41,328 nt of DNA from an uncultured Syntrophaceae bacterium (GTDB lineage Bacteria > Desulfobacterota > Syntrophia > Syntrophales > UBA2185), in the NCBI GenBank assembly GCA_903893135.1, contig CAITLA010000028.1:1-41328 (forward strand). The letters are read 5' to 3'. Under the pieces are notes generated by a model, which saw nothing but the letters and a program-made list of their open reading frames with translations, was not told the origin of the DNA and did not search any database. The translations under genes were made by a program, and so were the position numbers. Positions 33,060 to 41,328 of the stretch are shown in pieces. The stretch's first letter is position 1, and each line of letters opens with the position of its first letter.

Positions 33060-33164
33060 CTACTTCTTCTTAATCTTTTTTGCCGAGCTTTTGCGGAGCC
33101 AGCTCCTTTCCCTCAATAACCGGGAAATGTCTTTCTGTCTTCGCGTGGGTCTTTCTCTTGACAT
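33060..33164 (-). CDS. possible 34-residue basic peptide
   Basis: An ATG-initiated ORF of 34 codons begins 15 bases after the FHA gene stop and ends before the operon terminator. The product is extremely basic (about 15 Lys/Arg, few acidic residues), with a run SAKKIKKK at the end. It has no strong ribosome site. The placement inside the transcript makes it a candidate small protein, but it could be chance. Confidence 0.3.
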   Translation of the reverse strand: MSRERPTRRQKDISRLLRERSWLRKSSAKKIKKK

Positions 33165-33179
33165 GGTAATCTGCTTTAG

Positions 33180-33881
33180 TTATTCCTTTATGTAAAACTG
33201 CACTTTTATCCCGCCTGCTTCTACGACGTCACCATCTTTTAGATCGTATTTGTGATCAACATTCTGGCCGTTTACTTTCAGCGTTTTTCCACCCGTAGGC
33301 GTGATAAAATACCCATCCTTCCTTCTGTTGACGAGGGCGGCCACTTTGGGGGCGAAGAAGCCTTTAAGATGAATACCGGCTCCGTCTTCCTTGCCAATGG
33401 TAGTAACTCTCTCTTTGAGAAGATAATCCCTCTTTTCCGTCGATCCTTCGATAACTATGAAACCACCCAGTATCTCAGGCTTCTCCTTGTCCTGAGAGGC
33501 CAGTATTTTCTTCTGATCTTCCGCGGCAATTACGACCGTTTCATCCATCGAACGTCCCCGCACGGCAAAACCCTTTGCTTCCGTTTCTCTTTGCTTTTCC
33601 AAGATGACATCAAGAGTATGAACGCCGATCAGAACCACATCTCCGTTATGTAATTCACCTTTAGAAATTTTCTGGCCGTTGATATAAGTGCCGTTCAGGC
33701 TATTCGCATCCTCGATGAATAGAGATTGTCCCTCCTTCTTGATCCGCGCGTGATAACCAGATACGGCCTGATTATCTATGACAATATCATTATCCGCTTT
33801 TCTCCCAATTGTTATGACGTCCTGATCAAGCGGTATCTCTCTTATTGCGGCTTCTTTGAATTTGAGTAAAACCTTAGCCAT
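33180..33881 (-). CDS. double FHA-domain protein
   Basis: A 233-residue cytoplasmic protein. FHA 1 (about 22-95) has the canonical IGRKADNDIVI, VSGYHARI and SLNGTYINGQKI motifs with the phosphothreonine-contacting Arg, Ser, His and Asn residues. FHA 2 (about 160-232, TTIGKEDGAGIHL and LKVNGQNV) is degenerate and lacks the Arg and Ser/His pattern, so probably does not bind phosphopeptide. A Glu/Lys-rich linker of about 60 residues between them includes MDETVVIAAED, where a threonine (TVV) could be phosphorylated. Three bases separate it from the PP2C gene. It is the likely reader of the partner kinase's phosphorylation. Confidence 0.92.
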   Translation of the reverse strand: MAKVLLKFKEAAIREIPLDQDVITIGRKADNDIVIDNQAVSGYHARIKKEGQSLFIEDANSLNGTYINGQKISKGELHNGDVVLIGVHTLDVILEKQRETEAKGFAVRGRSMDETVVIAAEDQKKILASQDKEKPEILGGFIVIEGSTEKRDYLLKERVTTIGKEDGAGIHLKGFFAPKVAALVNRRKDGYFITPTGGKTLKVNGQNVDHKYDLKDGDVVEAGGIKVQFYIKE

Positions 33882-33884
33882 ATA

Positions 33885-34691
33885 TCACCTCCTGAACCAT
33901 TCCTTAAAATGTAATAGAAAAGAAATCCAGCTTTTATTCCTGACATATCCCACAATAACCGTTATGTTATCCTTGCCGCCTTGTTTATTCGCCAGTTCTA
34001 CCAGCCTGTCACATACTGCCGCTGGATCTTTCGTTGACACCGCAAGAGTAAGTATATCGTCATCGGAAACCATTGAGTTGAGACCGTCCGTACATAGTAC
34101 CAGAATGTCACCGGCTGATAAAGTCAACTCACTAATATCAACTTCAACATCGGAAGCCACACCGAGGGCCCTTGTCAACAAATTTCTTATCTCAGATTTC
34201 TGGGCCTCTTCCCTCGTTAATAGCTCACGCTTCACCTGTTCATAGACTACCGAATGGTCGTCGGTCAGTTGTTCAATATCACCAGCTTTGACCAGATAAA
34301 CCCTGCTGTCACCGGCATGGGCGATGCTCAATCTATTCCCGTTGATTGCAGCTGCTGCCACCGTTGTACCCATACCCTGCCAGCCCGCATTGCTCTTTGC
34401 AGCCTCATATATCGCCTTATTGGCAAGACGCACTGAGGAGCCAATCGCCTTTGCCATTTCGGAATATTCCTCGTCGAATTTCCCGATCAGCGCCGCCCGA
34501 CCGTCTTTAAACGCCTTAAAATAATCCCTTATTACATCGACAGCCAGCTTACTCGCAATTTCTCCAGATGCATGTCCTCCCATGCCATCGGCAACCACAA
34601 GAAGACCCGCCTTGTCATCAATGTAAAAACTATCCTCGTTGTTGGTTCTGACAAGTCCTATATCTGTTCTACCGCGAGCAATAATTTCCAC
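33885..34691 (-). CDS. PP2C-type Ser/Thr phosphatase
   Basis: A 268-residue metal-dependent protein phosphatase (PPM family). Metal and phosphate ligands are present: RTDIGLVRTNNEDSF, VVADGMGGHASGE, IAHAGDSRVYLV, VLCTDGLNSMV and GGKDNITVIV. It should reverse phosphorylation by the kinase encoded just upstream, acting on the kinase itself, the FHA protein or others. The C-terminal end (WISFLLHFKEWFRR) is amphipathic and aromatic and might touch the membrane. The gene lies 21 bases after the kinase gene and three bases before the FHA gene. Confidence 0.95.
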   Translation of the reverse strand: MEIIARGRTDIGLVRTNNEDSFYIDDKAGLLVVADGMGGHASGEIASKLAVDVIRDYFKAFKDGRAALIGKFDEEYSEMAKAIGSSVRLANKAIYEAAKSNAGWQGMGTTVAAAAINGNRLSIAHAGDSRVYLVKAGDIEQLTDDHSVVYEQVKRELLTREEAQKSEIRNLLTRALGVASDVEVDISELTLSAGDILVLCTDGLNSMVSDDDILTLAVSTKDPAAVCDRLVELANKQGGKDNITVIVGYVRNKSWISFLLHFKEWFRR

Positions 34692-34712
34692 TGTTATCTC
34701 CTAAAGGACTGT

Positions 34713-37175
34713 TCATTGAGCAAGGGCACTGGCGAGTTCCCTGCCCTGCTGGTATCGCCCCTCTTTGTCTTTAGAGAGCAATCTCTCAATAATGGAAATA
34801 AAATTATCGGGTATATTCGGCGCCAGATCCTTAAGCGGCGTGTGTGTCGAGTTCGTTATATTAAACATGAGGGTAGTGATATTGTCCCCCTGAAACGGCT
34901 TTTCACCAGTGAGCAGCTCATAGAATACTACACCCAGTGAAAAAAGGTCCGATCTACCATCTACATGGTGACCCACAATCTGTTCCGGCGACATATAGCT
35001 CGGTGTTCCAATAACTGCGCCCGTCTTGGTACTTGAAGAGGTCATAACCCTGGCAATTCCGAAATCAGTAACTTTAACCTCCCCGTTTTTCAAAATCATG
35101 ACGTTTGCAGGTTTGATATCCCTGTGGACGACACCGCTCTCATGGGCATAATCAAGGGCCTGAGCAACTGATGAGATAATCTTCGTTACTTCGTTAAGAG
35201 GCAACAAATTCTCCTTCTGGCAATATTTGGTAAGGTCGCTGCCGTCAAGAAGTTCCATAGCCATGTATGCAAGGTCGTAATCCTCGCCGACGTCATAAAT
35301 AGTAACAATATTAGGATGAGAAAGTTTGCCCGCAGCCTCAGCTTCCCTGAAGAACCTCTTCTTCACTTCCGCAAGCTGCTCCTCATCGACCCCTTCATAT
35401 CGCAGTGTCTTGATTGCCACTTCCCTGTTGATCTTGGGGTCTTGACCCAGGTATACAATTCCCATAGCTCCGCGGCCCAGTTCCTTTTTAATCTCGTAGC
35501 GCCCGAGAGTAGGCTTGGTCTCCGCGCCGTCCATAAGTAACGTTGTATCTTTTTTAGCGCCTCCAAGGCCGAATATCATTGTATCCCCTGCAACCTTAAG
35601 CTTCTTCGTCCGCTCCTCAATGTCCTTAAATTTTCCCGCCTGCGCAATATGTTCGTAGACGGCTACGGCTTTGTTAAACATCCGCTTTCTCTCAAAATCA
35701 AGGCCCAAGTTATACAGCAACTCCTTAACCGATTTATCCTCAACAGGACATTTACAGAACTTTTCGAAGGCCAAATCGAGCATGCCCTGTCCCTGGAATG
35801 AAAGTCCCAGCATCTTATTGGTTTCGTAACTGTCTGCCTCGATGCGCTCCTTTGCCTCTTCCGTAAAAAAGTATCCCTTGGTAACCACCAACGTATAGCC
35901 GATCAGGAGAAGGAGGGACGGATGAACAAGTTTGACCCAGTATCTATAATTTATCAGAAGATACATCCCCGCGCCGATCCATATTAACAGGATGATCAAC
36001 GATGCAATGGCACTGATCCTGATCTTCAGCCTGGGTATAATCAATGCCAGAAACAAACCGAAGAAAACGGTAACCCCTATTTCCAAAGGGAATGCCCAAG
36101 CCGGGCGCATGATATAATCACCTGAGAGGATATTGTCGGCGACATTGGCAATGATGCCCCAGGATGGAACATTAGGTCCAATAGGCGTAACCTGCAAAGC
36201 GCCAAGTCCGATTGCGCTCTGGGCAATGATAACAATTTTATCCTTGAATGCCTCCGGAGGCGCTTTGTTACTGACCACATCATAGAAAGAGAAATAAGGA
36301 AAGCTCTTACTGAAACCTACGAGCATCTCACCTTTGTCAGAGGTGGCGATGTTGTTGTTTCCAAAATTCACTCCACCAGCGATACTCACATCTCTTATAT
36401 CGTAGTTCAAATATTTCAAGGATAGTTGAAGTCCGAGCGACGGGTATGCCCGTCCTTCGTAATATACAACGAGAGGTTCACTTCTCACCGTTCCATCAGC
36501 ATCGGGAACAACGTTAATGTGCCCAAGAGCTAACGCTTTCATCGCAAAATCGGGAATTGGCGGGACAATCTGCCTTGCCGCTATGCTTCCCTCCTGTGTC
36601 GCTACCGGTACAGAATTCTGTTTCAAATAGTCCGGAATTTCAGGCCCTTTGCTGTCGATTGAACTGCCCAGGATGAAAACCATGGGCAATACAACTTTCT
36701 TACTCTCTCCGATGGCTGCCCCAAGTATTGCATCATTGTCCAGTTTCTTCTCTGTTTCTTTCAGCGAGGTGTAGATGCCGCTAACCTGCACATTTTTCAG
36801 CACGCCAGCATTACTCTCTATATTCTTGAGAATATCGCGTACCTCAGTTAGCCCTTGGTTCATATCGCTTTCAGAATATATGATATTTACCCCTATTACT
36901 TTTGTTTCACACCTGTTGAGGAATTCTATCATGCGTGCTATATGACCACGCGGCCACGGCCATCTGCCAATATTGGCGATACTCTCATCATCTATTGCTA
37001 CAATCACAATGGGGGAATTAGAGGCCTTCTCCTTCAAATTGGAAACTGTGTCATAAACCTTGTATTCTAAATATTTCGTCGGCATCCATTCAAAACAGAA
37101 GGCAGCGATCGTCAAGGCTGTCAGAATTGCCCCGATCATAATATCTGAAATGACTGATCCAATTAACTTGTTCAT
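34713..37175 (-). CDS. CHASE2-domain Ser/Thr protein kinase
   Basis: A membrane receptor kinase of 820 residues. TM1 (about 9-28) precedes an extracytoplasmic CHASE2 sensor (about 35-360, with VIVAIDDESIANIGRWPWPR and KIVIIAQSAIGLG). Three membrane spans follow (about 362-383, 388-408 and 415-433). A helical TPR-like region (about 450-515, GMLDLAFEKF and ELLYNLGLDFERK) leads to the kinase domain (about 560-820). The kinase has LGRGAMGIVYLG, Lys589 in VAIKTL, HRDIKPANVM (D686) and DFGIA (D704), so it looks active. I choose the ATG at 37175, with AGGGA just upstream; GTG 37226 would add 17 residues ahead of TM1. It heads the operon with PP2C and FHA genes. Confidence 0.94.
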   Translation of the reverse strand: MNKLIGSVISDIMIGAILTALTIAAFCFEWMPTKYLEYKVYDTVSNLKEKASNSPIVIVAIDDESIANIGRWPWPRGHIARMIEFLNRCETKVIGVNIIYSESDMNQGLTEVRDILKNIESNAGVLKNVQVSGIYTSLKETEKKLDNDAILGAAIGESKKVVLPMVFILGSSIDSKGPEIPDYLKQNSVPVATQEGSIAARQIVPPIPDFAMKALALGHINVVPDADGTVRSEPLVVYYEGRAYPSLGLQLSLKYLNYDIRDVSIAGGVNFGNNNIATSDKGEMLVGFSKSFPYFSFYDVVSNKAPPEAFKDKIVIIAQSAIGLGALQVTPIGPNVPSWGIIANVADNILSGDYIMRPAWAFPLEIGVTVFFGLFLALIIPRLKIRISAIASLIILLIWIGAGMYLLINYRYWVKLVHPSLLLLIGYTLVVTKGYFFTEEAKERIEADSYETNKMLGLSFQGQGMLDLAFEKFCKCPVEDKSVKELLYNLGLDFERKRMFNKAVAVYEHIAQAGKFKDIEERTKKLKVAGDTMIFGLGGAKKDTTLLMDGAETKPTLGRYEIKKELGRGAMGIVYLGQDPKINREVAIKTLRYEGVDEEQLAEVKKRFFREAEAAGKLSHPNIVTIYDVGEDYDLAYMAMELLDGSDLTKYCQKENLLPLNEVTKIISSVAQALDYAHESGVVHRDIKPANVMILKNGEVKVTDFGIARVMTSSSTKTGAVIGTPSYMSPEQIVGHHVDGRSDLFSLGVVFYELLTGEKPFQGDNITTLMFNITNSTHTPLKDLAPNIPDNFISIIERLLSKDKEGRYQQGRELASALAQ

Positions 37176-37236
37176 TTTTTCCCTAATTTTTGTCGTATAA
37201 AGGCAGGAGAAGATACGCCTCGGCACTCACCCATTC

Positions 37237-37254
37237 TTGATGGTTTGCCATCAA
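37237..37254. promoter_or_regulatory. palindrome in the kinase operon leader
   Basis: TTGATGG (37237-37243), TTTG, CCATCAA (37248-37254): perfect 7-bp arms. It lies about 20-37 bases downstream of the predicted transcription start, so it could be a repressor site or an RNA hairpin in the leader. Confidence 0.45.
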
Positions 37255-37280
37255 TACCCTCAAAAAATTAAATACAGTAT

Positions 37281-37309
37281 ATCATATTTTTTATAAGAGT
37301 ATCGGGCAA
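37281..37309 (-). promoter_or_regulatory. promoter for the kinase operon
   Basis: Read on minus: TTGCCC (37309-37304), a 17-base spacer and TATGAT (37286-37281). Transcription would begin near 37274. The -10 box has five of six matches. Confidence 0.5.
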
Positions 37310-37604
37310 ATTCCAGAAAATATTTCCACAGGTGAAAAATTTCTCATACTTAATCTTGCATATCATGAAAAAATCCCGTTCCCGGGCTTTGAAACTTTTT
37401 TGCTGCCGTAGAGAGCAACCCTTGCATCAACAATAACCGCATGCAATATTAGTATCTTGAACCGGTAAATCCGTCATTCTGTGATTGTGCTGTCGCTTTT
37501 TGCACTGTCCATTTCTATAGTGACGCGCATGCCCCGCTAAGCATGCTCTGGCGTGTGGGTAGACCAAACTGCCATACTTAGTTTTCACGCAATGGAAGAC
37601 TGGC
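37310..37604. other. intergenic region between RND pump and kinase operons
   Basis: No gene is supported in this stretch; the whole gap to the kinase start runs from 37176. A minus-strand ORF of 81 codons (37427-37672) overlaps the pump's 3' end and looks like a shadow. GCATGC occurs three times between 37430 and 37550, two of them able to pair with each other. I saw no clear terminator for the pump operon. Confidence 0.4.
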
Positions 37605-40600
37605 TCAAGCTTCGCGACGAAAACGGCGCAAATATCTCCGCACCACTTTCTGGAATGAATCAAGATAGACATATATGACGGGAGAAATATAGAGGGTCAC
37701 AATCTGCGAGAATATGAGACCTCCGACGACGGCCATTCCCAGTGGTCGCCGCGATTCGGCGCCTGCGCCCAAGCCGAGGGCAATGGGTAATGTTGCCATG
37801 AGAGCAGACATGGTTGTCATCATGATCGGACGGAACCGAATGAGCGCGCCTTGGAATATCGCTTCCTCTGGTGTTTTACCTTCCTTCCTTTCCGCATCCA
37901 AAGCAAAGTCAATCATCATGATCGCATTCTTCTTGACAATCCCTATCAGCATGATGACTCCCACCAGGGCGTACAGATTAAGATCAATGTGGAAGATCAG
38001 CAGCGTCAGAAGCGCGCCGAGGCCCGCGGAGGGCAGTCCCGAAAGTATTGTGATCGGATGGATGTAGCTCTCGTAAAGAATGCCGAGCACAATGTAAATT
38101 ACCAGGATGGCAACGAGGATCAGTATCCCAAGCCCCGCCATGGATGACTTGAAGGCCTGGGCTGTGCCCTGCAAACTGCCAGTTATTGCCGCCGGAAGAA
38201 CTTCCCTTGACGTCTTTTCCACCCCCTCCACGGCATCACCCAGCGACTTCCCGAGTGCCAGATTAAAGGAGACGGTCACAGCCGGAAGCTGACCGAGGTG
38301 ATTAACGGTAAGGGGACCTACGGTTCGCTCCAGATTCGCCACTGTGCCGAGAGGAACGAGGTTGCCGGAAGAGGATCGGATGTAAAGAAGGGAAAGCGCA
38401 GCGGGATCCATCTGGTACTCCGGCTCAAGTTCGATAATGACCCAGTACTGGTTTGTCGGTGCATAGATCGTCGAGATCTGACGGGACGAGTATGCGCTTG
38501 AGAGGGCATCCTCAATCTGACCTGCGCTGATGCCAAGGGCTGAAGCTTTGTCTCTGTTGATCCTGACATAGATCTGTGGGCTCTTTATCTGCAGGTCACT
38601 CGTCACATCCAGAAAGCCCGGCAGTGCCCTCAGTTTTGCCTCCAGGACGGGGGCGTATTTGTAAAGCTCGCTGATGTCCGCGCTCTGGAGGGTATACTGG
38701 TATTGGCTCTTAGTCAGAAGGCCGCCGACATTTATGGGCGGAGGGTTTTGCATGAAGACCCTTATGCCCGGAACCGTGGCAAGCTTAGGTCTGAGTTCCT
38801 GGATCACCTCATCCGCGCTCAGTTCGCGTTCATTCCGCGGTTTCAGGCGGATAAACATACGGCCTATGTTGGATGATACCGTGCTGCCCACGGCACCTAC
38901 GTTTGACATGAAGTCACTGACGTTCGGGTCTTGCTGCACAATCTCGGCAAGCTTCTTTTGGTGTACCATCAGCGATTCAAAGGATATCTCCTCCGCTGCT
39001 TCCGTAAAACAGACTATTCGAGCCGTATCTTCGCTGGGAAGAAATCCCTTGGGCGTATATAAATAGAGTACTATAACAGCCGCTAAGAACAAAATAGAAA
39101 CGATGAGAGTCGTAAGCCTGTAACGCAAGGCCCACTTAAGGCTTATTTCATATGCACCGCGCATGCCCTCGAAGAACCGTTCGAAAATCTGGTAGAGACG
39201 GCCGTGTCTCACCTCGGTAGGAGGACGGAGAAAACGGCTGCACAGCATAGGCGTCAATGTCAGCGATACAAATCCGGAAATGAGAACTGCAACGGCAATA
39301 GTAACTGCGAACTCATGAAGCAATCTTCCGACGATACCCCCCATGAAGAGAACGGGAATGAACACGGCAACGAGAGAGAGGGTCATGGAAAGTATGGTAA
39401 AGCTTATCTCGCTCGATCCCTTGAGGGCAGCTTCCATTATCCCTTCGCCTTGCTCCATGTGTCGGACGATATTCTCCAGCATGACGATGGCGTCGTCGAC
39501 CACAAACCCAACGCACAGTGTGAGGGCCATCAGCGACAGGTTATCGAGGCTATAACCGCAAAGGTACATTACCGCAAAGGTTCCCACGATTGACATCGGC
39601 AGGGCAAGGCTCGGGATGATCGTGGCGGAAAGATTGCGGAGAAAGACAAAGATCACGGTAATGACAAGACCCAGGGCCAGGAACAAGGTAAACTGAACAT
39701 CGTGAACCGAGTCTTTTATAGGCACGGATCGGTCATAGAGGATATCGAGATTCACGGACGCCGGAAGGTCTGCACGAAAGCTTGGAAGAATGTCTTTGAT
39801 AGACTGTACGACCTCGATTGTATTGGTACCCGGCTGCCGGAGTATGGCAAGAACAATGGCCCGGGTGCCATTGAACCAAGCGGCAACCTTGTCGTTCTGA
39901 ACGCTGTCGATGACATGACCAATTTCCCCGAGCCTGACCGGCGACCCGCCGCGATAGGCCACAATGAGAGGCCGGTAAGCCGCCGCATCATTCAGCTGTC
40001 CCGTGGCCTGCACGATGAAGGCCTGGTGGGTTCCCCAGAGTGTACCTGTGGGAAGATTGACATTCCCTGAGGCTATTGCACTTGCCACCTCATCAATACC
40101 GATCCCTTTCGAAGCCAAGGCCTTCGGATCAAGGCGGGCGCGGACAGCATACTTCTGGGACCCATACACCATCACCTCGGCAACACCGCTGATCATGGAA
40201 ATACGTTGCGCGAGGAGATTTTCCGCATATTCATCAACCGTCGAGAGGGGCAAAGTCGCCGTGCTCATGGCAAGATAAAGTACCGGCTGATCAGCCGGGT
40301 TTACTTTACGAAAGGTCGGCGGAGTCGGCATGTTTTGAGGGAGCTGGCTCGCCGCCGTAGATATGGCAGTTTGAACGTCCTGCGCCGCTGCATCAATGCT
40401 CCTGCTCAAATTGAATTGCAGGGTAATCTTGCTGATGCCGAGACCGTTCGTTGATGTCATGGAGTCCAAACCGGCAATCGTGGAGAACTGTTTTTCAAGT
40501 GGTGTCGCGACTGCGGAGGCCATAGTCTCTGGGCTCGCCCCCGGGAGGCTGACAGAAACAAGGATCGTAGGAAAGTCCACATTGGGAAGATCGCTGACAG

Positions 40601-40697
40601 GAAGGGAACGGTAGGCAACTGCACCAAAGAGGAGTATCGCCGTCATGACTAGCGTTGTCATAATCGGACGGCGTATAAAGATCTCTGAAAGATTCAT
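37605..40697 (-). CDS. RND multidrug efflux permease, MdtB/AcrB type
   Basis: A 1030-residue inner-membrane proton-driven exporter of the HAE-1 family. The N-terminus MNLSEIFIRRPIMTTLVM is characteristic of the MdtB/MdtC branch. Two periplasmic loops (about 33-335 and 560-870) each separate six-helix membrane halves. The proton-relay Asp pair is present in GFVVDDAIVMLEN (D401, D402), and KKNAIMMIDFA near 945 is the matching TM10 motif with Lys. The length is typical. It probably expels drugs, bile-like compounds or metals' chelates; the substrate is not readable. The adaptor gene lies 23 bases upstream. Only one permease is seen, so it is likely a homotrimer rather than an MdtBC-type pair, though further genes could be outside the window. 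Confidence 0.95.
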   Translation of the reverse strand: MNLSEIFIRRPIMTTLVMTAILLFGAVAYRSLPVSDLPNVDFPTILVSVSLPGASPETMASAVATPLEKQFSTIAGLDSMTSTNGLGISKITLQFNLSRSIDAAAQDVQTAISTAASQLPQNMPTPPTFRKVNPADQPVLYLAMSTATLPLSTVDEYAENLLAQRISMISGVAEVMVYGSQKYAVRARLDPKALASKGIGIDEVASAIASGNVNLPTGTLWGTHQAFIVQATGQLNDAAAYRPLIVAYRGGSPVRLGEIGHVIDSVQNDKVAAWFNGTRAIVLAILRQPGTNTIEVVQSIKDILPSFRADLPASVNLDILYDRSVPIKDSVHDVQFTLFLALGLVITVIFVFLRNLSATIIPSLALPMSIVGTFAVMYLCGYSLDNLSLMALTLCVGFVVDDAIVMLENIVRHMEQGEGIMEAALKGSSEISFTILSMTLSLVAVFIPVLFMGGIVGRLLHEFAVTIAVAVLISGFVSLTLTPMLCSRFLRPPTEVRHGRLYQIFERFFEGMRGAYEISLKWALRYRLTTLIVSILFLAAVIVLYLYTPKGFLPSEDTARIVCFTEAAEEISFESLMVHQKKLAEIVQQDPNVSDFMSNVGAVGSTVSSNIGRMFIRLKPRNERELSADEVIQELRPKLATVPGIRVFMQNPPPINVGGLLTKSQYQYTLQSADISELYKYAPVLEAKLRALPGFLDVTSDLQIKSPQIYVRINRDKASALGISAGQIEDALSSAYSSRQISTIYAPTNQYWVIIELEPEYQMDPAALSLLYIRSSSGNLVPLGTVANLERTVGPLTVNHLGQLPAVTVSFNLALGKSLGDAVEGVEKTSREVLPAAITGSLQGTAQAFKSSMAGLGILILVAILVIYIVLGILYESYIHPITILSGLPSAGLGALLTLLIFHIDLNLYALVGVIMLIGIVKKNAIMMIDFALDAERKEGKTPEEAIFQGALIRFRPIMMTTMSALMATLPIALGLGAGAESRRPLGMAVVGGLIFSQIVTLYISPVIYVYLDSFQKVVRRYLRRFRREA

Positions 40698-40720
40698 GTG
40701 GGCCCTTCCGTGTATTTAAA

Positions 40721-41328
40721 TCAAGGCGCTTCTTTAATCGTCACTTGGGCCCCCGGTATGATCTGCAACTGACCATCCGTAACCACGCGCTCTCCCGCCT
40801 GTATCCCTTTCACTATGGCAGTTTCTCCGCCGATGGTGGCTCCTATAGTAACGGGTCTCATATCCGCTGTGAGATCTGGCTTGACGACAAAGACGTATTG
40901 ACCTGATTGACCTGTCTGAATGGCTTGTGAAGGAACGATTATTGCGTTGGGCTCCTTTCTCAGCGTCAGAACTACAGTAACAAACTGACCGGGCCAAAGG
41001 CGTTTATCGCTGTTGGCAAAAGTTCCCTTGAGGACGATAGTCCCCGTTACTTTATTTACCGCATTGTCTATGAACGTAAGCAACCCTTGCTCGGGACGTT
41101 CATCTTTGGAGATAAAGGCTTCCACTTTGAGTTTTTCGTTCGTCTGGTACTTCTTCACTGCGGGCAAATCATTTTCGTTGATGGTGAAAGTGACATAGAT
41201 AGGCTGTATCTGGTTTATGACAACTACTTCCACGTCATTGGCCTTGACGATGTTTCCCTGATGCAGTTTCAGTGATCCCGTCCGCCCGCCAATAGGGGAA
41301 CGAATGGAGCAGTAGTGAACCTGGACGC
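40721..41328 (-). CDS. RND efflux periplasmic adaptor, 5' end outside window
   Basis: The C-terminal part of an MdtA/AcrA-type membrane fusion protein that links the permease to an outer-membrane channel. The frame is open to the window edge: before the internal GTG at 41233 the translation continues with CSIRSPIGGRTGSLKLH and QGNIVKAND, the conserved lipoyl-domain/hinge segment, so 41233 is not the start. Downstream are the beta-barrel domain (INQIQPIYVTF, GTFANSDKRLWPGQF) and the membrane-proximal domain (IIVPSQAIQTGQ ... ERVVTDGQ). The signal peptide and hairpin are missing here. It ends 23 bases before the permease gene. Confidence 0.93.
   Translation of the reverse strand, partial: VQVHYCSIRSPIGGRTGSLKLHQGNIVKANDVEVVVINQIQPIYVTFTINENDLPAVKKYQTNEKLKVEAFISKDERPEQGLLTFIDNAVNKVTGTIVLKGTFANSDKRLWPGQFVTVVLTLRKEPNAIIVPSQAIQTGQSGQYVFVVKPDLTADMRPVTIGATIGGETAIVKGIQAGERVVTDGQLQIIPGAQVTIKEAP

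Noticed and set aside
37427..37672. 81-codon minus-strand ORF at the RND gene end
   Set aside because: It overlaps the permease C-terminus in another frame, has no ribosome site and an unnatural Cys/His-rich composition.

Overview
This window looks like a chromosomal segment of a Desulfobacterota / former Deltaproteobacteria lineage, possibly Syntrophia-like. That rests on two core clusters whose order I associate with that group: rpsF-rpsR-DUF2232-rplI-dnaB and ispE-tRNA-Gln-prs-rplY-pth-ychF. Supporting signs are an RpoH-type sigma factor next to clpB, a sigma-54 activator, and many GTG/TTG starts. The genus cannot be fixed from the sequence alone.

Layout: 173-3173 (minus) holds a LysM-containing cell-wall amidase, a small exported protein and a metallo-beta-lactamase-fold hydrolase. 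metF (3406-4275) and tRNA-Arg(CCG) (4391-4467) follow on plus. From 4468 to about 6900 lies an accessory patch with an HNH endonuclease and an AT-rich SIR2-like gene, probably an anti-phage NADase. 6909-10745 is the ribosomal protein/DnaB cluster. 10881-15521 is a proteostasis group: rpoH on minus, diverging from clpB-htpX on plus. 15629-20560 is the DUF1844-ispE-tRNA-Gln-prs-rplY-pth-ychF run (translation, isoprenoid and PRPP metabolism).

20650-27377 (minus) reads GerMN lipoprotein-like protein, an EF-G paralogue, an MthK-like K+ channel, a stand-alone cyclic-nucleotide-binding protein and a GAF-GAF-sigma-54 activator. The last three look like a sensory unit. 27642-28446 (minus) is a small coiled protein followed by an HD-domain nucleotidase. 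28738-31373 (plus) is an exported LysM protein with an internally duplicated, unrecognised C-terminal domain, translationally overlapping a PP-loop thiolase-like enzyme with three conserved-looking cysteines. 31377-32897 (minus) is a DUF4301 protein. 33060-37175 (minus) is a Ser/Thr signalling operon (CHASE2 kinase, PP2C phosphatase, double-FHA protein and perhaps a 34-residue basic peptide), with a recognisable promoter and terminator. 37605-41328 (minus) is an RND efflux pump plus its periplasmic adaptor, whose 5' end is outside the window.

The most promising non-routine material is the SIR2/HNH island behind tRNA-Arg, the channel / cNMP-binding / sigma-54 activator trio, the duplicated domain of the LysM protein, the three-cysteine PP-loop enzyme, and the operator-like palindromes at several promoters. 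No CRISPR array, rRNA, complete insertion sequence or integrase gene was seen.
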